DNA of 64,000 bases from Candidatus Accumulibacter similis (GCA_013347225.1 CP054595.1:1302001-1366000); one strand, 5' to 3'. Positions 1-16,470 are shown, counted from the first letter of the stretch. The notes: generated from the sequence alone by a model not told the origin. Numbers and translations are program-made.

Positions 1-2
1 GC

Positions 3-1100
<1,098 letters not shown>

Positions 1101-1187
1101 TTTGTTGGCAAGGGGTGGGTGTACGCCCGGGCACCGCCGTCTCGGGCATCCTCACCCCAGACAGCTCACTCCTCACTGGAGCAAAAG

Positions 1188-5398
<4,211 letters not shown>

Positions 5399-5402
<4 letters not shown>

Positions 5403-5427
5403 CTTGTGGGGCGATAGAACCTAGAAT
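5399..5427 (+). promoter_or_regulatory. sigma-70 promoter overlapping the rpoC stop (rpsL/str operon)
   Basis: TTGACT at 5399-5404 and TAGAAT at 5422-5427 are separated by exactly 17 bases, close to the sigma-70 consensus. The -35 box overlaps the rpoC stop codon. Transcription would start near 5434 and meet the intrinsic terminator at 5482-5513 before reaching rpsL, so read-through there would set rpsL expression from this promoter. Confidence 0.7.
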
Positions 5428-5481
5428 CGCCGGTCTTTGTCGCCGACGCCCTTCGCTTGCGGCGGCATGTCGTGAATTTCG

Positions 5482-5513
5482 CCAAGGCGGCCTTTGGTCC
5501 GCCTTGGTTTTTT
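5482..5513 (+). terminator. Rho-independent terminator between rpoC and rpsL
   Basis: A perfect 9-bp stem, CCAAGGCGG (5482-5490) with CCGCCTTGG (5499-5507), encloses an 8-base loop and is followed by six T residues (5508-5513). This is a textbook intrinsic terminator. It ends rpoBC transcripts and also lies about 50 bases downstream of the promoter at 5399-5427, so it may act as an attenuator for the str operon. Confidence 0.88.
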
Positions 5514-5568
5514 GCAGACGGCCTGTGCCTGGCACCGTGGACGCTGCACTGAACATGAGGGTGGAAAC

Positions 5569-5946
5569 ATGCCAACCATAAACCAGCTGGTGCGCAAGCC
5601 TCGCGAGGCCATTCGCACCAAGAGCAAAGTCCCGGCGTTGGGCAATTGTCCGCAGAAGCGCGGCGTCTGCACTCGTGTCTACACGACGACGCCGAAGAAG
5701 CCGAATTCCGCCCTGCGGAAGGTGTGCAAGGTCCGCCTGACGAATGGCTTCGAGGTCATTTCGTACATCGGTGGTGAGGGCCACAACCTGCAGGAGCACT
5801 CGGTTGTCCTCATCCGCGGTGGCCGCGTCAAGGACCTGCCGGGCGTGCGTTATCACACGGTTCGCGGATCACTCGATACGCAGGGCGTGAAGAAGCGCAA
5901 GCAGGGTCGTTCCAAGTACGGTACCAAGCGCCCGAAGGCTGCCTGA
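5569..5946 (+). CDS. rpsL: 30S ribosomal protein S12
   Basis: S12 of the decoding centre, 125 residues. The ATG at 5569 ([10 protein letters not shown]) was preferred over an in-frame upstream start at 5494 because it matches the family N-terminus. The [13 protein letters not shown] segment carries the wild-type lysine equivalent to E. coli K43, so the gene shows no classic streptomycin-resistance change there. It is the first gene of the str operon (rpsL-rpsG-fusA-tuf-rpsJ) and is preceded by a promoter and a terminator in tandem. Confidence 0.97.
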   Translation: MPTINQLVRKPREAIRTKSKVPALGNCPQKRGVCTRVYTTTPKKPNSALRKVCKVRLTNGFEVISYIGGEGHNLQEHSVVLIRGGRVKDLPGVRYHTVRGSLDTQGVKKRKQGRSKYGTKRPKAA

Positions 5947-5962
5947 GTTCCGTCCGATTGAG

Positions 5963-6014
5963 GGCCGCTCCGGATGGGCGGCCGGGAAGGAGGGGCCGCT
6001 GCCCCGTTCCTTCC
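5963..6014 (+). promoter_or_regulatory. Two stem-loops in the rpsL-rpsG spacer, candidate S7 target
   Basis: The 95-base rpsL-rpsG spacer can form two hairpins. One pairs GGCCGC (5963-5968) with GCGGCC (5978-5983). The other pairs GGAAGGA (5985-5991) with TCCTTCC (6008-6014), extended by GGGGC/GCCCC. No T-run follows. In E. coli the rpsL-rpsG spacer is the binding site for translational repression by S7, so this is a candidate equivalent by position and structure only. Confidence 0.4.
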
Positions 6015-6041
6015 ACCGAATTGTGACTATGAGAGGTTGCC

Positions 6042-6512
6042 ATGCCCCGTCGTCGTGAAGTACCCAAGCGCGATATCCTGCCGGACCCGAAGTTCGGCAA
6101 TGTTGAGGTTTCGAAGTTCGTCAACACGATCATGAAGAGCGGCAAGAAGTCGGTTGCCGAGCGAATCGTCTATGGCGCTTTTGACCAGGTCGTCACCAAG
6201 AGCGGCAAGGACCCCCTGGAGGTCTTCAGCGCGGCTCTTGGCAACATCAAGCCCTTGGTCGAGGTCAAGAGCCGCCGCGTCGGTGGTGCCAACTACCAGG
6301 TGCCGGTGGAGGTGCGTCCAAGTCGCCGGATGGCGCTGGCCATGCGCTGGTTGCGCGATTATGCGCGCAAGCGCTCCGAGAAATCGATGGGACAGCGTCT
6401 CGCCGCCGAGATGCTCGAGGCTTCGGAAAGCCGCGGCGCAGCGGTGAAGAAGCGCGATGAAGTGCATCGCATGGCCGAGGCCAACAAGGCCTTCGCGCAT
6501 TTCCGCTTCTGA
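6042..6512 (+). CDS. rpsG: 30S ribosomal protein S7
   Basis: S7, 156 residues, the primary assembly protein of the 30S head. The start [20 protein letters not shown] is the family N-terminus and a GAGAGG ribosome-binding site precedes the ATG. The internal segment [16 protein letters not shown] is typical of S7. In E. coli S7 represses its own operon by binding the rpsL-rpsG spacer, and the structured spacer upstream here fits that role. Confidence 0.98.
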   Translation: MPRRREVPKRDILPDPKFGNVEVSKFVNTIMKSGKKSVAERIVYGAFDQVVTKSGKDPLEVFSAALGNIKPLVEVKSRRVGGANYQVPVEVRPSRRMALAMRWLRDYARKRSEKSMGQRLAAEMLEASESRGAAVKKRDEVHRMAEANKAFAHFRF

Positions 6513-6523
6513 GGTACCGCAGC

Positions 6524-6542
6524 AGCGCCGGCGGCCGGCGCT
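6524..6542 (+). other. Stem-loop in the rpsG-fusA spacer
   Basis: AGCGCCG (6524-6530) pairs perfectly with CGGCGCT (6536-6542) around a 5-base loop in the 64-base spacer between rpsG and fusA. There is no T-run, so it is more likely an mRNA processing or stability element than a terminator. Its function is unknown. Confidence 0.4.
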
Positions 6543-6576
6543 GACTATCGTTCTTTATTAGTGAAGGTCTACTACC

Positions 6577-8670
6577 GTGGCACGCAAAACCCCAATTGAG
6601 CGGTACCGGAACATCGGTATCAGCGCCCACATTGATGCCGGCAAGACGACGGCGACCGAGCGTATCCTCTTCTACACCGGGATCAATCACAAGATCGGTG
6701 AAGTGCACGATGGCGCTGCGACCATGGACTGGATGGCGCAGGAGCAGGAGCGCGGCATCACCATCACCTCGGCGGCGACGACGTGCTTCTGGAAAGGCAT
6801 GCAGCTCGATCGGCCGGAGCACCGCATCAACATCATCGATACGCCGGGGCACGTGGACTTCACCATCGAGGTGGAGCGTTCGATGCGTGTTCTCGACGGC
6901 GCGTGCATGGTTTACTGTGCCGTCGGCGGGGTGCAGCCACAGTCGGAGACCGTCTGGCGGCAGGCGACCAAGTACAAGGTGCCGCGGTTGGCCTTCGTGA
7001 ACAAGATGGATCGCCAGGGTGCCGATTTCTTCAAGGTAGTTGAGCAGATGCGCACCCGCTTGAAGGCGAACCCGATACCGATCGTCATTCCGATCGGCAA
7101 GGAGGACTACTTCGAGGGCGTCGTCGATCTGACGAAGATGAAGGCGATCTACTGGGACGAGGCGTCGCTGGGAATGAAGTTCGACTACCGCGACATTCCA
7201 GCCGAACTGCAGGCAGAGGCTGAGGAGTGGCGCAGCAAGATGGTCGAGGCCGCGGCCGAGTCGTCCGAAGAGTTGATGGATAGGTACCTCGAAGAGGGTG
7301 ATCTGAGCGAGGCCGAGATCATCCACGGCCTGCGGCAGCGCACCATCGCCTGCGAGATCCAGCCGGCACTTTGTGGCACGGCCTTCAAGAACAAGGGCGT
7401 GCAGCGCATGCTCGATGCGGTCATCGACCTCTTGCCGTCGCCTGTCGACATCCCGCCGGTGAGCGGTGAAAGCGAGAACGGTGGGCTGGAAACGCGCGAG
7501 GCTTCCGATGCGGCCAAGTTTTCTGCCTTGGCCTTCAAGCTGATGACCGACCCCTACGTTGGGCAGCTGACCTTCATTCGCGTCTACTCGGGCGTGCTCA
7601 AGTCCGGCGATACCGTGTACAACCCGATCAAGGGGCGGCGCGAGCGGATCGGCCGCGTGCTGCAGATGCACGCCAACAATCGCGAGGAACTGAAGGAGGT
7701 CCTGGCGGGCGACATCGCCGCCTGCGTCGGCCTCAAGGAGGTGACGACAGGGGAAACGCTGTGCGACCCAGCGGCGGTCATCACGCTCGAGCGCATGGTG
7801 TTCCCGGAGCCGGTGATCCACGTCGCGGTCGAGCCAAAGACCAAGCCAGACCAGGAGAAGATGAGCGTCGCCCTGGGTCGGCTGGCACAGGAGGACCCGT
7901 CGTTCCGTGTGCGCACCGATGAGGAATCGGGGCAGACGATCATCTCCGGCATGGGCGAATTGCACTTGGAGATCATCGTCGATCGGCTCAAGCGGGAGTT
8001 CGGCGTCGATGCCAATGTCGGTGCGCCGCAGGTCGCCTATCGCGAGTGCATCAAGAAGGCCGTCGAGCAGGAAGGCAAGTTCGTCAAGCAATCGGGCGGC
8101 CGCGGCCAGTATGGTCATGTCTGGCTGAAGATGGAGCCGAACGAGCCCGGAAAGGGATATGAGTTCGTCGATGCAATCAAGGGCGGCACCGTGCCGCGCG
8201 AGTACATCCCGGCCGTCGACAAGGGTCTGCAGGATGCGATCACGAGCGGTGTCCTGGCCGGGTTCCCGGTGGTGGACGTCAAGTTCACCCTCTTCGAGGG
8301 TTCGTACCATGATGTCGACTCGAACGAGAACGCCTTCCGCATGGCTGCCGCAATTGCCTTCAAGGACGGCATGCGCAGGGCGTCGCCAACGCTCCTTGAG
8401 CCGATGATGGCGGTCGAGGTCGAGACGCCGGAGGATTACATGGGCAACGTGATGGGCGACCTGTCGAGTCGCCGCGGGATGATCCAGGGAATGGAAGATC
8501 TGCCGGGCAACATGAAGGCGATCAAGGCGGAGGTGCCCTTGGCCGAGATGTTCGGTTATTCGACCACTCTTCGTTCGTTGAGCCAGGGGCGCGCAACCTA
8601 CTCGATGGAGTTCAAGCATTATGCCGAGGCGCCCAAGAACGTCGCCGAAGCAGTGATCAACAAGAAATGA
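6577..8670 (+). CDS. fusA: Translation elongation factor G
   Basis: EF-G, 697 residues, the GTPase that drives ribosomal translocation. Translation starts at GTG 6577 ([20 protein letters not shown]). The G1 P-loop is AHIDAGKTT, followed by DTPGHVDF (G3) and NKMD (G4). The C-terminal domain IV region includes GGRGQYGHV. Length and domain order are normal. The gene lies between rpsG and tuf in the str operon. Confidence 0.98.
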   Translation: MARKTPIERYRNIGISAHIDAGKTTATERILFYTGINHKIGEVHDGAATMDWMAQEQERGITITSAATTCFWKGMQLDRPEHRINIIDTPGHVDFTIEVERSMRVLDGACMVYCAVGGVQPQSETVWRQATKYKVPRLAFVNKMDRQGADFFKVVEQMRTRLKANPIPIVIPIGKEDYFEGVVDLTKMKAIYWDEASLGMKFDYRDIPAELQAEAEEWRSKMVEAAAESSEELMDRYLEEGDLSEAEIIHGLRQRTIACEIQPALCGTAFKNKGVQRMLDAVIDLLPSPVDIPPVSGESENGGLETREASDAAKFSALAFKLMTDPYVGQLTFIRVYSGVLKSGDTVYNPIKGRRERIGRVLQMHANNREELKEVLAGDIAACVGLKEVTTGETLCDPAAVITLERMVFPEPVIHVAVEPKTKPDQEKMSVALGRLAQEDPSFRVRTDEESGQTIISGMGELHLEIIVDRLKREFGVDANVGAPQVAYRECIKKAVEQEGKFVKQSGGRGQYGHVWLKMEPNEPGKGYEFVDAIKGGTVPREYIPAVDKGLQDAITSGVLAGFPVVDVKFTLFEGSYHDVDSNENAFRMAAAIAFKDGMRRASPTLLEPMMAVEVETPEDYMGNVMGDLSSRRGMIQGMEDLPGNMKAIKAEVPLAEMFGYSTTLRSLSQGRATYSMEFKHYAEAPKNVAEAVINKK

Positions 8671-8691
8671 CCCTGTTTTGAGGATACGGTA

Positions 8692-9882
<1,191 letters not shown>

Positions 9883-9900
9883 TTCGGCGAACCCCTCCTT

Positions 9901-9922
9901 CGGCGGCGCGTCGGCGCCGCCG
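9901..9922 (+). other. Perfect 9-bp stem-loop between tuf and rpsJ
   Basis: CGGCGGCGC (9901-9909) pairs with GCGCCGCCG (9914-9922) around a GTCG loop in the 61-base tuf-rpsJ spacer. The sequence downstream (ACCGTTCTTT) has no clean T-run, so it may be a weak terminator or a processing site that lowers read-through from the highly expressed tuf into rpsJ. Confidence 0.45.
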
Positions 9923-9943
9923 ACCGTTCTTTGGAAATCGAAA

Positions 9944-10255
9944 ATGCAAAGCCAAAAAATCCGTATTCGCCTGAAGGCCTTCGACTATCGCCTCATCGAT
10001 CAGTCGGCGCAGGAGATCGTCGACACCGCCAAGCGGACCGGAGCAGTCGTGCGTGGTCCCGTGCCACTGCCGACGCGCATCCAGCGCTATGACCTGCTGC
10101 GCTCGCCGCATGTTGACAAGACCTCGCGCGATCAGCTCGAGATTCGCACCCACCTGCGGCTGATGGACATCATCGATCCGACCGACAAGACTGTCGATGC
10201 CTTGATGAAGCTCGACCTGCCGGCTGGCGTCGATGTCGAAATCAAGTTGCAGTAA
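9944..10255 (+). CDS. rpsJ: 30S ribosomal protein S10 / NusJ
   Basis: S10, 103 residues, a 30S head protein that also joins NusB in transcription antitermination. The start [19 protein letters not shown] is family-like, as is the core [19 protein letters not shown]. In E. coli rpsJ begins the S10 operon. Here it sits directly behind tuf, and a strong promoter overlapping its stop codon starts the rest of the S10 cluster, so rpsJ behaves as the last gene of the str transcript. Confidence 0.98.
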   Translation: MQSQKIRIRLKAFDYRLIDQSAQEIVDTAKRTGAVVRGPVPLPTRIQRYDLLRSPHVDKTSRDQLEIRTHLRLMDIIDPTDKTVDALMKLDLPAGVDVEIKLQ

Positions 10256-10275
10256 GGGTTTCTTGCGGCTATAAT
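10247..10275 (+). promoter_or_regulatory. sigma-70 promoter for the rplC (S10) operon
   Basis: TTGCAG (10247-10252) and a perfect TATAAT (10270-10275) are 17 bases apart. The -35 box overlaps the end of rpsJ. About 85 bases of leader follow before rplC, with a short inverted repeat (GCCGGC/GCCGGT) near the 3' end. Confidence 0.78.
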
Positions 10276-10369
10276 CGCCGCCTTTCGCCGGGCAGGCCGA
10301 AACTGCGGGACTGTCCGTTTCTTTCGTGGTGCTCGCCGGCCAATCGTAGCCGGTCAGAGGAGAATAAGC

Positions 10370-11014
10370 ATGAGTCTAGGCCTTGTAGGGCGCAAGGTCG
10401 GCATGACGCGCATCTTTACCGACGATGGCGGCAGCGTCCCGGTAACCGTGCTCGATGTGTCGAACAATCGCGTCGCCCAGATCAAAACGCCGGAAACCGA
10501 TGGCTACACTGCCATCCAGGTCGCTTTCGGCAAGCGCCGCGCCTCGCGCGTGAACAAGCCGTTGGCCGGGCACCTCGCCAAGGCTGGCGTCGAGGCGGGG
10601 CACGTTCTCAAGGAATTCCCGGTCACCGTCGATGATCTCGCAGCGCTCAAGGCGGGCGATCAGCTCAGCGTGACGATATTCGCCGTCGGCCAGAAGGTCG
10701 ATGTGACGGGGCAGACGATCGGCAAGGGCTTTTCCGGATCGATCAAACGCCACAACTTCAAGTCCCAGGGCGCAGCACACGGCAACTCGGTATCGCACAA
10801 GGCGCCGGGATCGACCGGCATGGCCCAGGATCCGGGACGCGTCTTTCCCGGCAAGAAGATGGCGGGCCATTACGGCGACGTCAAGCGCACGCAGCAGAAC
10901 CTGGAAGTCGTCCGTGTCGACGTCGAACGGCAGTTACTCCTGCTCAAGGGCGCGGTGCCGGGCGCCAAGGGATCGGATGTGATCGTGCGGCCTGCAGTCA
11001 AGGCGGGGGCATAA
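10370..11014 (+). CDS. rplC: 50S ribosomal protein L3
   Basis: L3, 214 residues, an early assembly protein near the peptidyl-transferase centre. The start [16 protein letters not shown] and the central loop [20 protein letters not shown] are diagnostic. The glutamine in that loop corresponds to the methylated residue of E. coli L3. A GAGGAG ribosome-binding site precedes the ATG. rplD begins one base after the stop codon. Confidence 0.98.
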   Translation: MSLGLVGRKVGMTRIFTDDGGSVPVTVLDVSNNRVAQIKTPETDGYTAIQVAFGKRRASRVNKPLAGHLAKAGVEAGHVLKEFPVTVDDLAALKAGDQLSVTIFAVGQKVDVTGQTIGKGFSGSIKRHNFKSQGAAHGNSVSHKAPGSTGMAQDPGRVFPGKKMAGHYGDVKRTQQNLEVVRVDVERQLLLLKGAVPGAKGSDVIVRPAVKAGA

Positions 11015-11635
11015 ATGGAACTCAAGTTGATTGACGAACAGGGCCAGGAGGCAAGCCGCCTCGAGGCATCGGATACGCTCTTTGGTCGGGAGTACAACGA
11101 GGCACTGGTACACCAGGTTCTGGTCGCCTACCAGGCGAACGCCCGGAGTGGCAATCGCGCGCAGCGGGACCGCCACGACGTCGCTCACACCACCAAGAAG
11201 CCGTGGCGGCAGAAAGGCACCGGCAGGGCGCGGGCCGGCATGTCGTCGTCGCCGATCTGGCGCGGTGGAGGTCGGGCGTTTCCGAACTTGGCTGACGAGA
11301 ACTTCAGCCAGAAGCTCAACCGCAAGATGTATCGCGCCGGAATGGCCTCGATCCTGTCGCAGTTGGCGCGGGACGATCGCCTCGCGGTGATCGACAGCCT
11401 GACGGTCGAAGCCCCGAAGACCAAGCTGTTTGCGGCGAAGATCAAGAGCATGGGCTACGAATCGGTGCTGGTGGTCACGGATGCGCTCGACGAGAACGTC
11501 TTCCTGGCGGCGCGCAACCTGCCCAATGTCCTCGTCCTCGAGGTGCATCAGGCAGATCCCGTCTCGCTGGTCCGCTTTGGCAAGGTGTTGATGACGCGGG
11601 CCGCGGTCGCCAAGTTTGAGGAGATCCTGGGATGA
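11015..11635 (+). CDS. rplD: 50S ribosomal protein L4
   Basis: L4, 206 residues. It lines the peptide exit tunnel through its extended loop ([19 protein letters not shown]). In E. coli L4 also represses the S10 operon by attenuation at the operon leader. Here the candidate leader would be the stretch upstream of rplC, but no homologous structure is recognisable by eye. Its last codons overlap the rplW start as ATGA. Confidence 0.98.
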   Translation: MELKLIDEQGQEASRLEASDTLFGREYNEALVHQVLVAYQANARSGNRAQRDRHDVAHTTKKPWRQKGTGRARAGMSSSPIWRGGGRAFPNLADENFSQKLNRKMYRAGMASILSQLARDDRLAVIDSLTVEAPKTKLFAAKIKSMGYESVLVVTDALDENVFLAARNLPNVLVLEVHQADPVSLVRFGKVLMTRAAVAKFEEILG

Positions 11636-11934
11636 ATGAAGAACGTCTGTTGCAGGTGCTGATGGCACCGCAGATCTCCGAGAAGGCCACTTTCGTCGCC
11701 GACAGGCATGAACAGGTGATCTTTCGTGTCGCGCCCGATGCGACCAAGGCCGAGGTCAAGGGTGCCGTCGAACTGCTCTTCAAGGTCTCCGTCGAGTCGG
11801 TCCAGATGGCCAACGTCAAGGGCAAGAAGAAGCGCTTCGGCCGCGTTGCGGGCCGCCGCAGTGGCTGGAAGAAGGCCTTCGTCTGCCTCAAGCCCGGGCA
11901 GGAAATCAACTTCGTTGATGGAGGGGGCTTCTGA
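11632..11934 (+). CDS. rplW: 50S ribosomal protein L23
   Basis: L23, 100 residues, at the tunnel exit where trigger factor and SRP dock. The ATG at 11632 overlaps the rplD stop by four bases, implying translational coupling. [13 protein letters not shown] and the basic loop [20 protein letters not shown] are typical. Its final base is the first base of the rplB start codon. Confidence 0.97.
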   Translation: MNEERLLQVLMAPQISEKATFVADRHEQVIFRVAPDATKAEVKGAVELLFKVSVESVQMANVKGKKKRFGRVAGRRSGWKKAFVCLKPGQEINFVDGGGF

Positions 11935-12761
11935 TGGCTCTCGTCAAAGTCAAGCCGACCTCGCCGGGCCGGCGCGCCGTGATCCGCGTCGTCAACCCGA
12001 ACCTGCACAAGGGCACACCCGTTGCCGGACTGCTCGAACCGCAGTCGAAACGGGCCGGCCGCAACAACAACGGGCACATCACGACGCGGCACCATGGTGG
12101 CGGTCACAAGCAACACTACCGCGTGGTGGATTTCAAGCGCACCAAGGATGGCGTACCGGCGAAGGTGGAGCGGCTCGAATATGATCCAAACCGTACCGCC
12201 AACATCGCTCTGCTCTGCTATGCCGACGGCGAGCGCCGCTACATCATCGCACCCAAGGGGCTGACGGTTGGCCAGCAGGTGTCGAGTGGATCCGAAGCGC
12301 CGATCAAGGTCGGCAACGCGCTGCCCATTCGCAACATCCCTGTCGGCACGACGATCCATTGCGTAGAGATGGTTCCCGGCAAGGGTGCGCAGCTTGCGCG
12401 TTCAGCCGGAACCTCAGTGCAACTCCTCGCACGCGAAGGGATGCACGCCCAGTTGCGGCTGCGTTCCGGTGAGATTCGCCGGGTCCATGTCGAGTGTCGC
12501 GCAACGATTGGTGAAGTGGGCAATGAAGAGCATAGCCTGCGTTCCATTGGCAAGGCAGGTGCGACCCGCTGGCGCGGCGTGCGGCCGACGGTCCGCGGCG
12601 TCGCCATGAACCCGATCGATCACCCGCACGGTGGCGGCGAAGGCAAGACGGCTGCAGGCATGCATCCGGTCAGCCCGTGGGGTACCAAGACCAAGGGTTA
12701 TCGCACTCGTCGCAACAAGCGTACGACCTCGATGATCGTGCAGCGCCGGCAAAAACGCTAA
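11934..12761 (+). CDS. rplB: 50S ribosomal protein L2
   Basis: L2, 275 residues, needed for subunit association and peptidyl transfer. The C-terminal segment [15 protein letters not shown] contains the histidine implicated in peptidyl-transferase function in E. coli. The start overlaps the rplW stop by one base (TGATG). Length and sequence are normal. Confidence 0.98.
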   Translation: MALVKVKPTSPGRRAVIRVVNPNLHKGTPVAGLLEPQSKRAGRNNNGHITTRHHGGGHKQHYRVVDFKRTKDGVPAKVERLEYDPNRTANIALLCYADGERRYIIAPKGLTVGQQVSSGSEAPIKVGNALPIRNIPVGTTIHCVEMVPGKGAQLARSAGTSVQLLAREGMHAQLRLRSGEIRRVHVECRATIGEVGNEEHSLRSIGKAGATRWRGVRPTVRGVAMNPIDHPHGGGEGKTAAGMHPVSPWGTKTKGYRTRRNKRTTSMIVQRRQKR

Positions 12762-12774
12762 GGGATAGAGAACC

Positions 12775-13050
12775 ATGGGACGTTCCGTTAAAAAGGGCCC
12801 GTTTGCTGATGCCCATCTGATCAATAAAGTGAGCGCTGTCCGTGCGACCGGTGACAAACGCCCGATCAAGACGTGGTCGCGCCGGTCCACGGTCCTGCCG
12901 GACTTCGTTGGCCTGACGATCGCCGTCCATAACGGCAAGCAGCACATTCCGGTGTACGTCACCGAGAACATGGTCGGGCACAAGTTGGGCGAGTTTTCGC
13001 TGACTCGTACCTTCAAGGGCCATACATCTGGCAAGAAGGCCAAGAAGTAG
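12775..13050 (+). CDS. rpsS: 30S ribosomal protein S19
   Basis: S19, 91 residues, in the 30S head, contacting S13 and the A-site t[22 protein letters not shown] and [12 protein letters not shown] are diagnostic. The gene follows rplB by 13 bases with no promoter visible. Confidence 0.98.
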   Translation: MGRSVKKGPFADAHLINKVSAVRATGDKRPIKTWSRRSTVLPDFVGLTIAVHNGKQHIPVYVTENMVGHKLGEFSLTRTFKGHTSGKKAKK

Positions 13051-13060
13051 AGGAATGAAT

Positions 13061-13390
13061 ATGGAAACTCGTGCTGTTTTGCGCGGCGTGCGGCTGTCGA
13101 GTCAGAAGGGCCGGCTGGTGGCAGACCAGATTCGCGGCCTGCCGGTAGACAAGGCGCTGAACATCCTTGCTTTCAGCCCCAAGAAGGGTGCCGGCATCAT
13201 CAAGAAGGTGCTCGAGTCGGCGATCGCCAATGCCGAGCACAACGATGGGGCCGACATCGACGAACTGAAGGTGAAGACCATCTGCGTCGAAAAGGGTACG
13301 GTGCTCAAACGCTTCACTGCGCGGGCCAAGGGGCGCGGCAACCGGATCGTCAAGCCGACGTGTCACGTCTTCCTGACTGTCGGGAACTGA
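13061..13390 (+). CDS. rplV: 50S ribosomal protein L22
   Basis: L22, 109 residues, whose beta-hairpin reaches into the exit tunnel. An in-frame ATG also exists at 13055, but the AGAGGA ribosome-binding site at 13050-13054 is at normal distance only from the ATG at 13061 ([13 protein letters not shown]). The hairpin region near the C-terminus ([19 protein letters not shown]) is intact. Confidence 0.96.
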   Translation: METRAVLRGVRLSSQKGRLVADQIRGLPVDKALNILAFSPKKGAGIIKKVLESAIANAEHNDGADIDELKVKTICVEKGTVLKRFTARAKGRGNRIVKPTCHVFLTVGN

Positions 13391-13399
13391 GGAACAAGA

Positions 13400-14236
13400 A
13401 TGGGACAAAAGATTCATCCGACTGGCTTTCGTCTGGCAGTGACCCGCGATTGGTCGTCACGCTGGTACGCCAACAGCAAGCAGTACGCCGGCATGCTCAA
13501 CGAGGATCTGCGTGTTCGCGAATACCTGAAGAAGAAGCTGAAGCATGCCTCGGTTGGCCGCATCCTCATCGAGCGCCCGGCGAAGAATGCACGCGTGACC
13601 GTCTTCTCGGCTCGGCCTGGGGTCGTGATCGGCAAGAAGGGCGAGGAGATCGACAACCTGCGCGCCGCGCTGCAGAAGATCATGGGCGTTCCGGTGCACG
13701 TCGGCATCGAGGAGATCCGCAAGCCGGAACTGGATGCACAACTGATCGCCGATTCGATCACACAGCAACTCGAGAAGCGGATCATGTTCCGTCGCGCGAT
13801 GAAGCGTGCGATGCAGAATGCAATGCGCCTCGGTGCCCAGGGGATCAAGATCATGAGTTCTGGTCGCCTGAACGGGGCGGAGATCGCCCGCCGCGAATGG
13901 TATCGTGAAGGACGGGTGCCGCTGCACACCCTGCGGGCCGATATCGATTATGCAACCTCCGAAGCCCTGACGACCTATGGCCTGATCGGTGTCAAGGTGT
14001 GGGTGTTCAAGGGCGAGATTCTGGCACGCAATGAGCAGGCGACGCTGGCGGACAGTACCCTCGAAGACCAGCGGCGGCCCCGGCGCGGTGGTGCCCGTCC
14101 GGCCGACAGTACCGACAGGGCACGGCCAGCGAAGGGACCGGACGAGGTTGCCAGGGTAGAAGGCGCGCCCGGGGAAGTCAGGGCGCCCGTGAAACGAGTG
14201 AGAAAGGCAGGAACCACAGATGCTGCAGCCAGCTAG
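13400..14236 (+). CDS. rpsC: 30S ribosomal protein S3 with extended C-terminal tail
   Basis: S3, 278 residues against 233 in E. coli. The N-terminal domain and the KH domain ([16 protein letters not shown]) are normal. The extra length is a basic, Pro/Ala/Arg-rich tail from about residue 215 onward that looks disordered. The last 17 bases of the gene overlap the start of rplP. The tail is probably lineage-specific, and the overlap suggests coupled translation of the next gene. Confidence 0.96.
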   Translation: MGQKIHPTGFRLAVTRDWSSRWYANSKQYAGMLNEDLRVREYLKKKLKHASVGRILIERPAKNARVTVFSARPGVVIGKKGEEIDNLRAALQKIMGVPVHVGIEEIRKPELDAQLIADSITQQLEKRIMFRRAMKRAMQNAMRLGAQGIKIMSSGRLNGAEIARREWYREGRVPLHTLRADIDYATSEALTTYGLIGVKVWVFKGEILARNEQATLADSTLEDQRRPRRGGARPADSTDRARPAKGPDEVARVEGAPGEVRAPVKRVRKAGTTDAAAS

Positions 14237-14633
14237 AAGGAAATACCGCAAGGAGCAGAAAGGCCGCAACACCGGCCTCGCCTTACGCGGGGCCAAGGTG
14301 AGTTTTGGCGAGTATGGGCTGAAGTCGATCGGCCGTGGACGGCTGACTGCCCGGCAGATTGAAGCCGCGCGACGGGCCATGACCCGGCACATCAAGCGCG
14401 GCGGCCGCATCTGGATTCGCATCTTCCCCGACAAGCCGATTTCGAAGAAGCCTGCAGAGGTTCGCATGGGAAGCGGCAAGGGGAATCCGGAGTACTACGT
14501 CGCCGAGATCAAGCCGGGCAAGGTCCTCTACGAGATGGATGGCGTCAGTGAGAGCCTGGCGCGTGAGGCCTTCGCGCTCGCCGCGGCGAAACTGCCGATC
14601 CCGACGGTGTTTGTAACGCGCATGGTGGGGTGA
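14220..14633 (+). CDS. rplP: 50S ribosomal protein L16
   Basis: L16, 137 residues, close to the A-site tRNA. The start [19 protein letters not shown] is family-typical and fixes the ATG at 14220, inside the rpsC 3' end. The conserved core [20 protein letters not shown] follows. rpmC starts two bases after the stop. Confidence 0.97.
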   Translation: MLQPARRKYRKEQKGRNTGLALRGAKVSFGEYGLKSIGRGRLTARQIEAARRAMTRHIKRGGRIWIRIFPDKPISKKPAEVRMGSGKGNPEYYVAEIKPGKVLYEMDGVSESLAREAFALAAAKLPIPTVFVTRMVG

Positions 14634-14635
14634 TC

Positions 14636-14827
14636 ATGAAAGTCAGTGAACTCAGAGCAAAAACGGTCGATGAGCTGAACCAGGAACTGCTTGCCCTGCT
14701 GAAAGCGCAGTTCGGATTGCGAATGCAGCTTGCTACCCAGCAGCTGACGAACAACAGCCAGATCGGCAAGGTGCGCCGTCAGATCGCGCGCGTGCGGACG
14801 CTTCTTCGTGAAAAGGCAGGTCAATGA
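14636..14827 (+). CDS. rpmC: 50S ribosomal protein L29
   Basis: L29, 63 residues, a two-helix protein at the tunnel exit. The ATG at 14636 ([18 protein letters not shown]) is chosen over a GTG two codons upstream that overlaps the rplP stop. The stop overlaps the rpsQ start as ATGA. Confidence 0.96.
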   Translation: MKVSELRAKTVDELNQELLALLKAQFGLRMQLATQQLTNNSQIGKVRRQIARVRTLLREKAGQ

Positions 14828-15090
14828 GCGAGACCAACAGCAGCAAGCGTACCCTGATTGGGCGCGTCGTCAGTGACAAGATGGAACAGACGGTGACCGT
14901 CCTGGTCGAGCGCCGCGTAAAGCACGCCATGTACAACAAGATCATCGTTCGTTCCAGCAGGTATCACGCCCAGAACGACAACAACGAGGCAAAACTCGGC
15001 GACATGGTCGAGATCCAGGAATCGCGGCCATTGTCAAAGACCAAGTCGTGGGTTGTCAGCCGGCTGCTTGAACGGGCCGTGGCGATATAG
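14824..15090 (+). CDS. rpsQ: 30S ribosomal protein S17
   Basis: S17, 88 residues, a primary 16S rRNA-binding protein of OB fold. [18 protein letters not shown] and [16 protein letters not shown] are diagnostic. It is coupled to rpmC by a four-base overlap. A new promoter lies directly after it, so rpsQ ends the rplC-led transcript. Confidence 0.97.
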   Translation: MSETNSSKRTLIGRVVSDKMEQTVTVLVERRVKHAMYNKIIVRSSRYHAQNDNNEAKLGDMVEIQESRPLSKTKSWVVSRLLERAVAI

Positions 15091-15093
15091 TTC

Positions 15094-15121
15094 TTGCGTT
15101 TGTTTTGGCGCCGGCTATAAT
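15094..15121 (+). promoter_or_regulatory. sigma-70 promoter for the rplN (spc) operon
   Basis: TTGCGT (15094-15099) and TATAAT (15116-15121) are 16 bases apart, just after the rpsQ stop. This matches the position of the spc promoter of E. coli, also upstream of rplN. Confidence 0.75.
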
Positions 15122-15190
15122 GCCGAGTTTTCCCGCGCCCGACAGCAGCAACCAGTCGAGCGTTTCTCCCCTAGCGGGTTCCAAGACTGA

Positions 15191-15202
15191 CCGCAATTGC
15201 GG
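15191..15202 (+). other. 12-bp perfect palindrome in the rplN leader
   Basis: CCGCAATTGCGG is a perfect palindrome 18 bases upstream of the rplN start, next to the ribosome-binding site GGAG. It could be a small hairpin or a protein-binding site in the leader. No function can be assigned from sequence. Confidence 0.3.
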
Positions 15203-15220
15203 GCCAAGTTGGAGTGACAG

Positions 15221-15589
15221 ATGATTCAAGTACAGACTACTCTCGACGTCGCCGACAACACCGGCGCGCGCTCGGTGATGTGCATCAAGGTGCTTGGCGG
15301 CTCGAAGCGTCGCTACGCAGGCGTGGGTGACATCATCAAGGTGGCGATCAAGGATGCGGCTCCGCGCGGGCGCGTCAAGAAGGGCGACGTCTACAGCGCG
15401 GTCGTCGTGCGCACGGCAAAGGGTGTCCGCCGGGTGGACGGTTCGCTCATCAAGTTCGACCACAATGCGGCGGTGCTGCTCAACAACAAGATGGAGCCGA
15501 TCGGTACGCGCATCTTCGGGCCGGTGACACGCGAACTGCGTGGCGACCGGTTCATGAAGATCGTCTCGCTGGCGCCGGAAGTGCTGTAA
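15221..15589 (+). CDS. rplN: 50S ribosomal protein L14
   Basis: L14, 122 residues, forms an inter-subunit bridge. [20 protein letters not shown] and the C-terminal [19 protein letters not shown] are diagnostic. It is the first gene after the spc promoter. Confidence 0.98.
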   Translation: MIQVQTTLDVADNTGARSVMCIKVLGGSKRRYAGVGDIIKVAIKDAAPRGRVKKGDVYSAVVVRTAKGVRRVDGSLIKFDHNAAVLLNNKMEPIGTRIFGPVTRELRGDRFMKIVSLAPEVL

Positions 15590-15597
15590 GGAAGGTC

Positions 15598-15915
15598 ATG
15601 GAAAAGATTCGTAAAGGCGACGACGTGGTCGTCCTCGCCGGCAAGGACAAAGGCAAGCGAGGAACCGTCCTGGCTCGTTCGGACGCCGAGCATGTCGTCG
15701 TCGAGGGGGTGAACCGCGTCAAGAAGCACGTCAAGCCGAATCCGGTCAAGGGCGTCGTCGGCGGCATCATCGAGAAGGAAATGCCGCTGCATGTGTCGAA
15801 TGTGGCGCTCTACAACCCGGCGACCAGGAAAGCCGACCGGGTCGGCTTCAGGAAGCTCGAAGACGGCACGAAGGTGCGCTTCTTCAAGTCGAACGGCGAA
15901 GTCTTGGGGGCATAA
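15598..15915 (+). CDS. rplX: 50S ribosomal protein L24
   Basis: L24, 105 residues, an assembly initiator with a KOW motif ([18 protein letters not shown]). [13 protein letters not shown] is conserved. It lies 8 bases after rplN and 9 bases before rplE. Confidence 0.97.
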   Translation: MEKIRKGDDVVVLAGKDKGKRGTVLARSDAEHVVVEGVNRVKKHVKPNPVKGVVGGIIEKEMPLHVSNVALYNPATRKADRVGFRKLEDGTKVRFFKSNGEVLGA

Positions 15916-15924
15916 GGATCAGTC

Positions 15925-16464
15925 ATGGCGCGTTTGCTGCAGTACTACAAGGATACGGTGGTTCCGGAACTGACCCAGAAGTTCGGCTACAAGTCGAAGA
16001 TGGAAGTGCCGCGGATCACCAAGGTGACGCTCAACATGGGTGTGGGCGAGGCGGTCGCCGACAAGAAGGTGCTCGAGAATGCTATGGGCGACATGGTCAA
16101 GATTGCCGGCCAGAAGCCGGTGATGACCAAGGCGCGCAAGTCGATCGCCGGTTTCAAGATCCGTACCGGCTACGCGATCGGGTGCATGGTCACCTTGCGC
16201 GGCCCACGCATGTTCGAGTTCATCGATCGTCTGGTGAGCGTCGCCCTGCCGCGGGTCCGTGACTTCCGCGGCATATCCGGCAAGGGATTCGACGGCCGTG
16301 GCAACTACAGCATGGGTCTCAAGGAGCAGATCATCTTCCCGGAAATCGAGTACGACCGGATCGACGCGCTGCGGGGCATGAACATCAGTGTCACCACTAC
16401 TGCCAAGACCGATGAAGAGGCGCGTGCTCTGCTTGGCGCGTTTAAATTTCCTTTCAGGAACTGA
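15925..16464 (+). CDS. rplE: 50S ribosomal protein L5
   Basis: L5, 179 residues, binds 5S rRNA and contacts the P-site t[19 protein letters not shown] and [14 protein letters not shown] are diagnostic. In E. coli S8 represses the spc operon near the start of rplE. No S8-like structure was tested here. Confidence 0.98.
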   Translation: MARLLQYYKDTVVPELTQKFGYKSKMEVPRITKVTLNMGVGEAVADKKVLENAMGDMVKIAGQKPVMTKARKSIAGFKIRTGYAIGCMVTLRGPRMFEFIDRLVSVALPRVRDFRGISGKGFDGRGNYSMGLKEQIIFPEIEYDRIDALRGMNISVTTTAKTDEEARALLGAFKFPFRN

Positions 16465-16470
16465 GACGAA

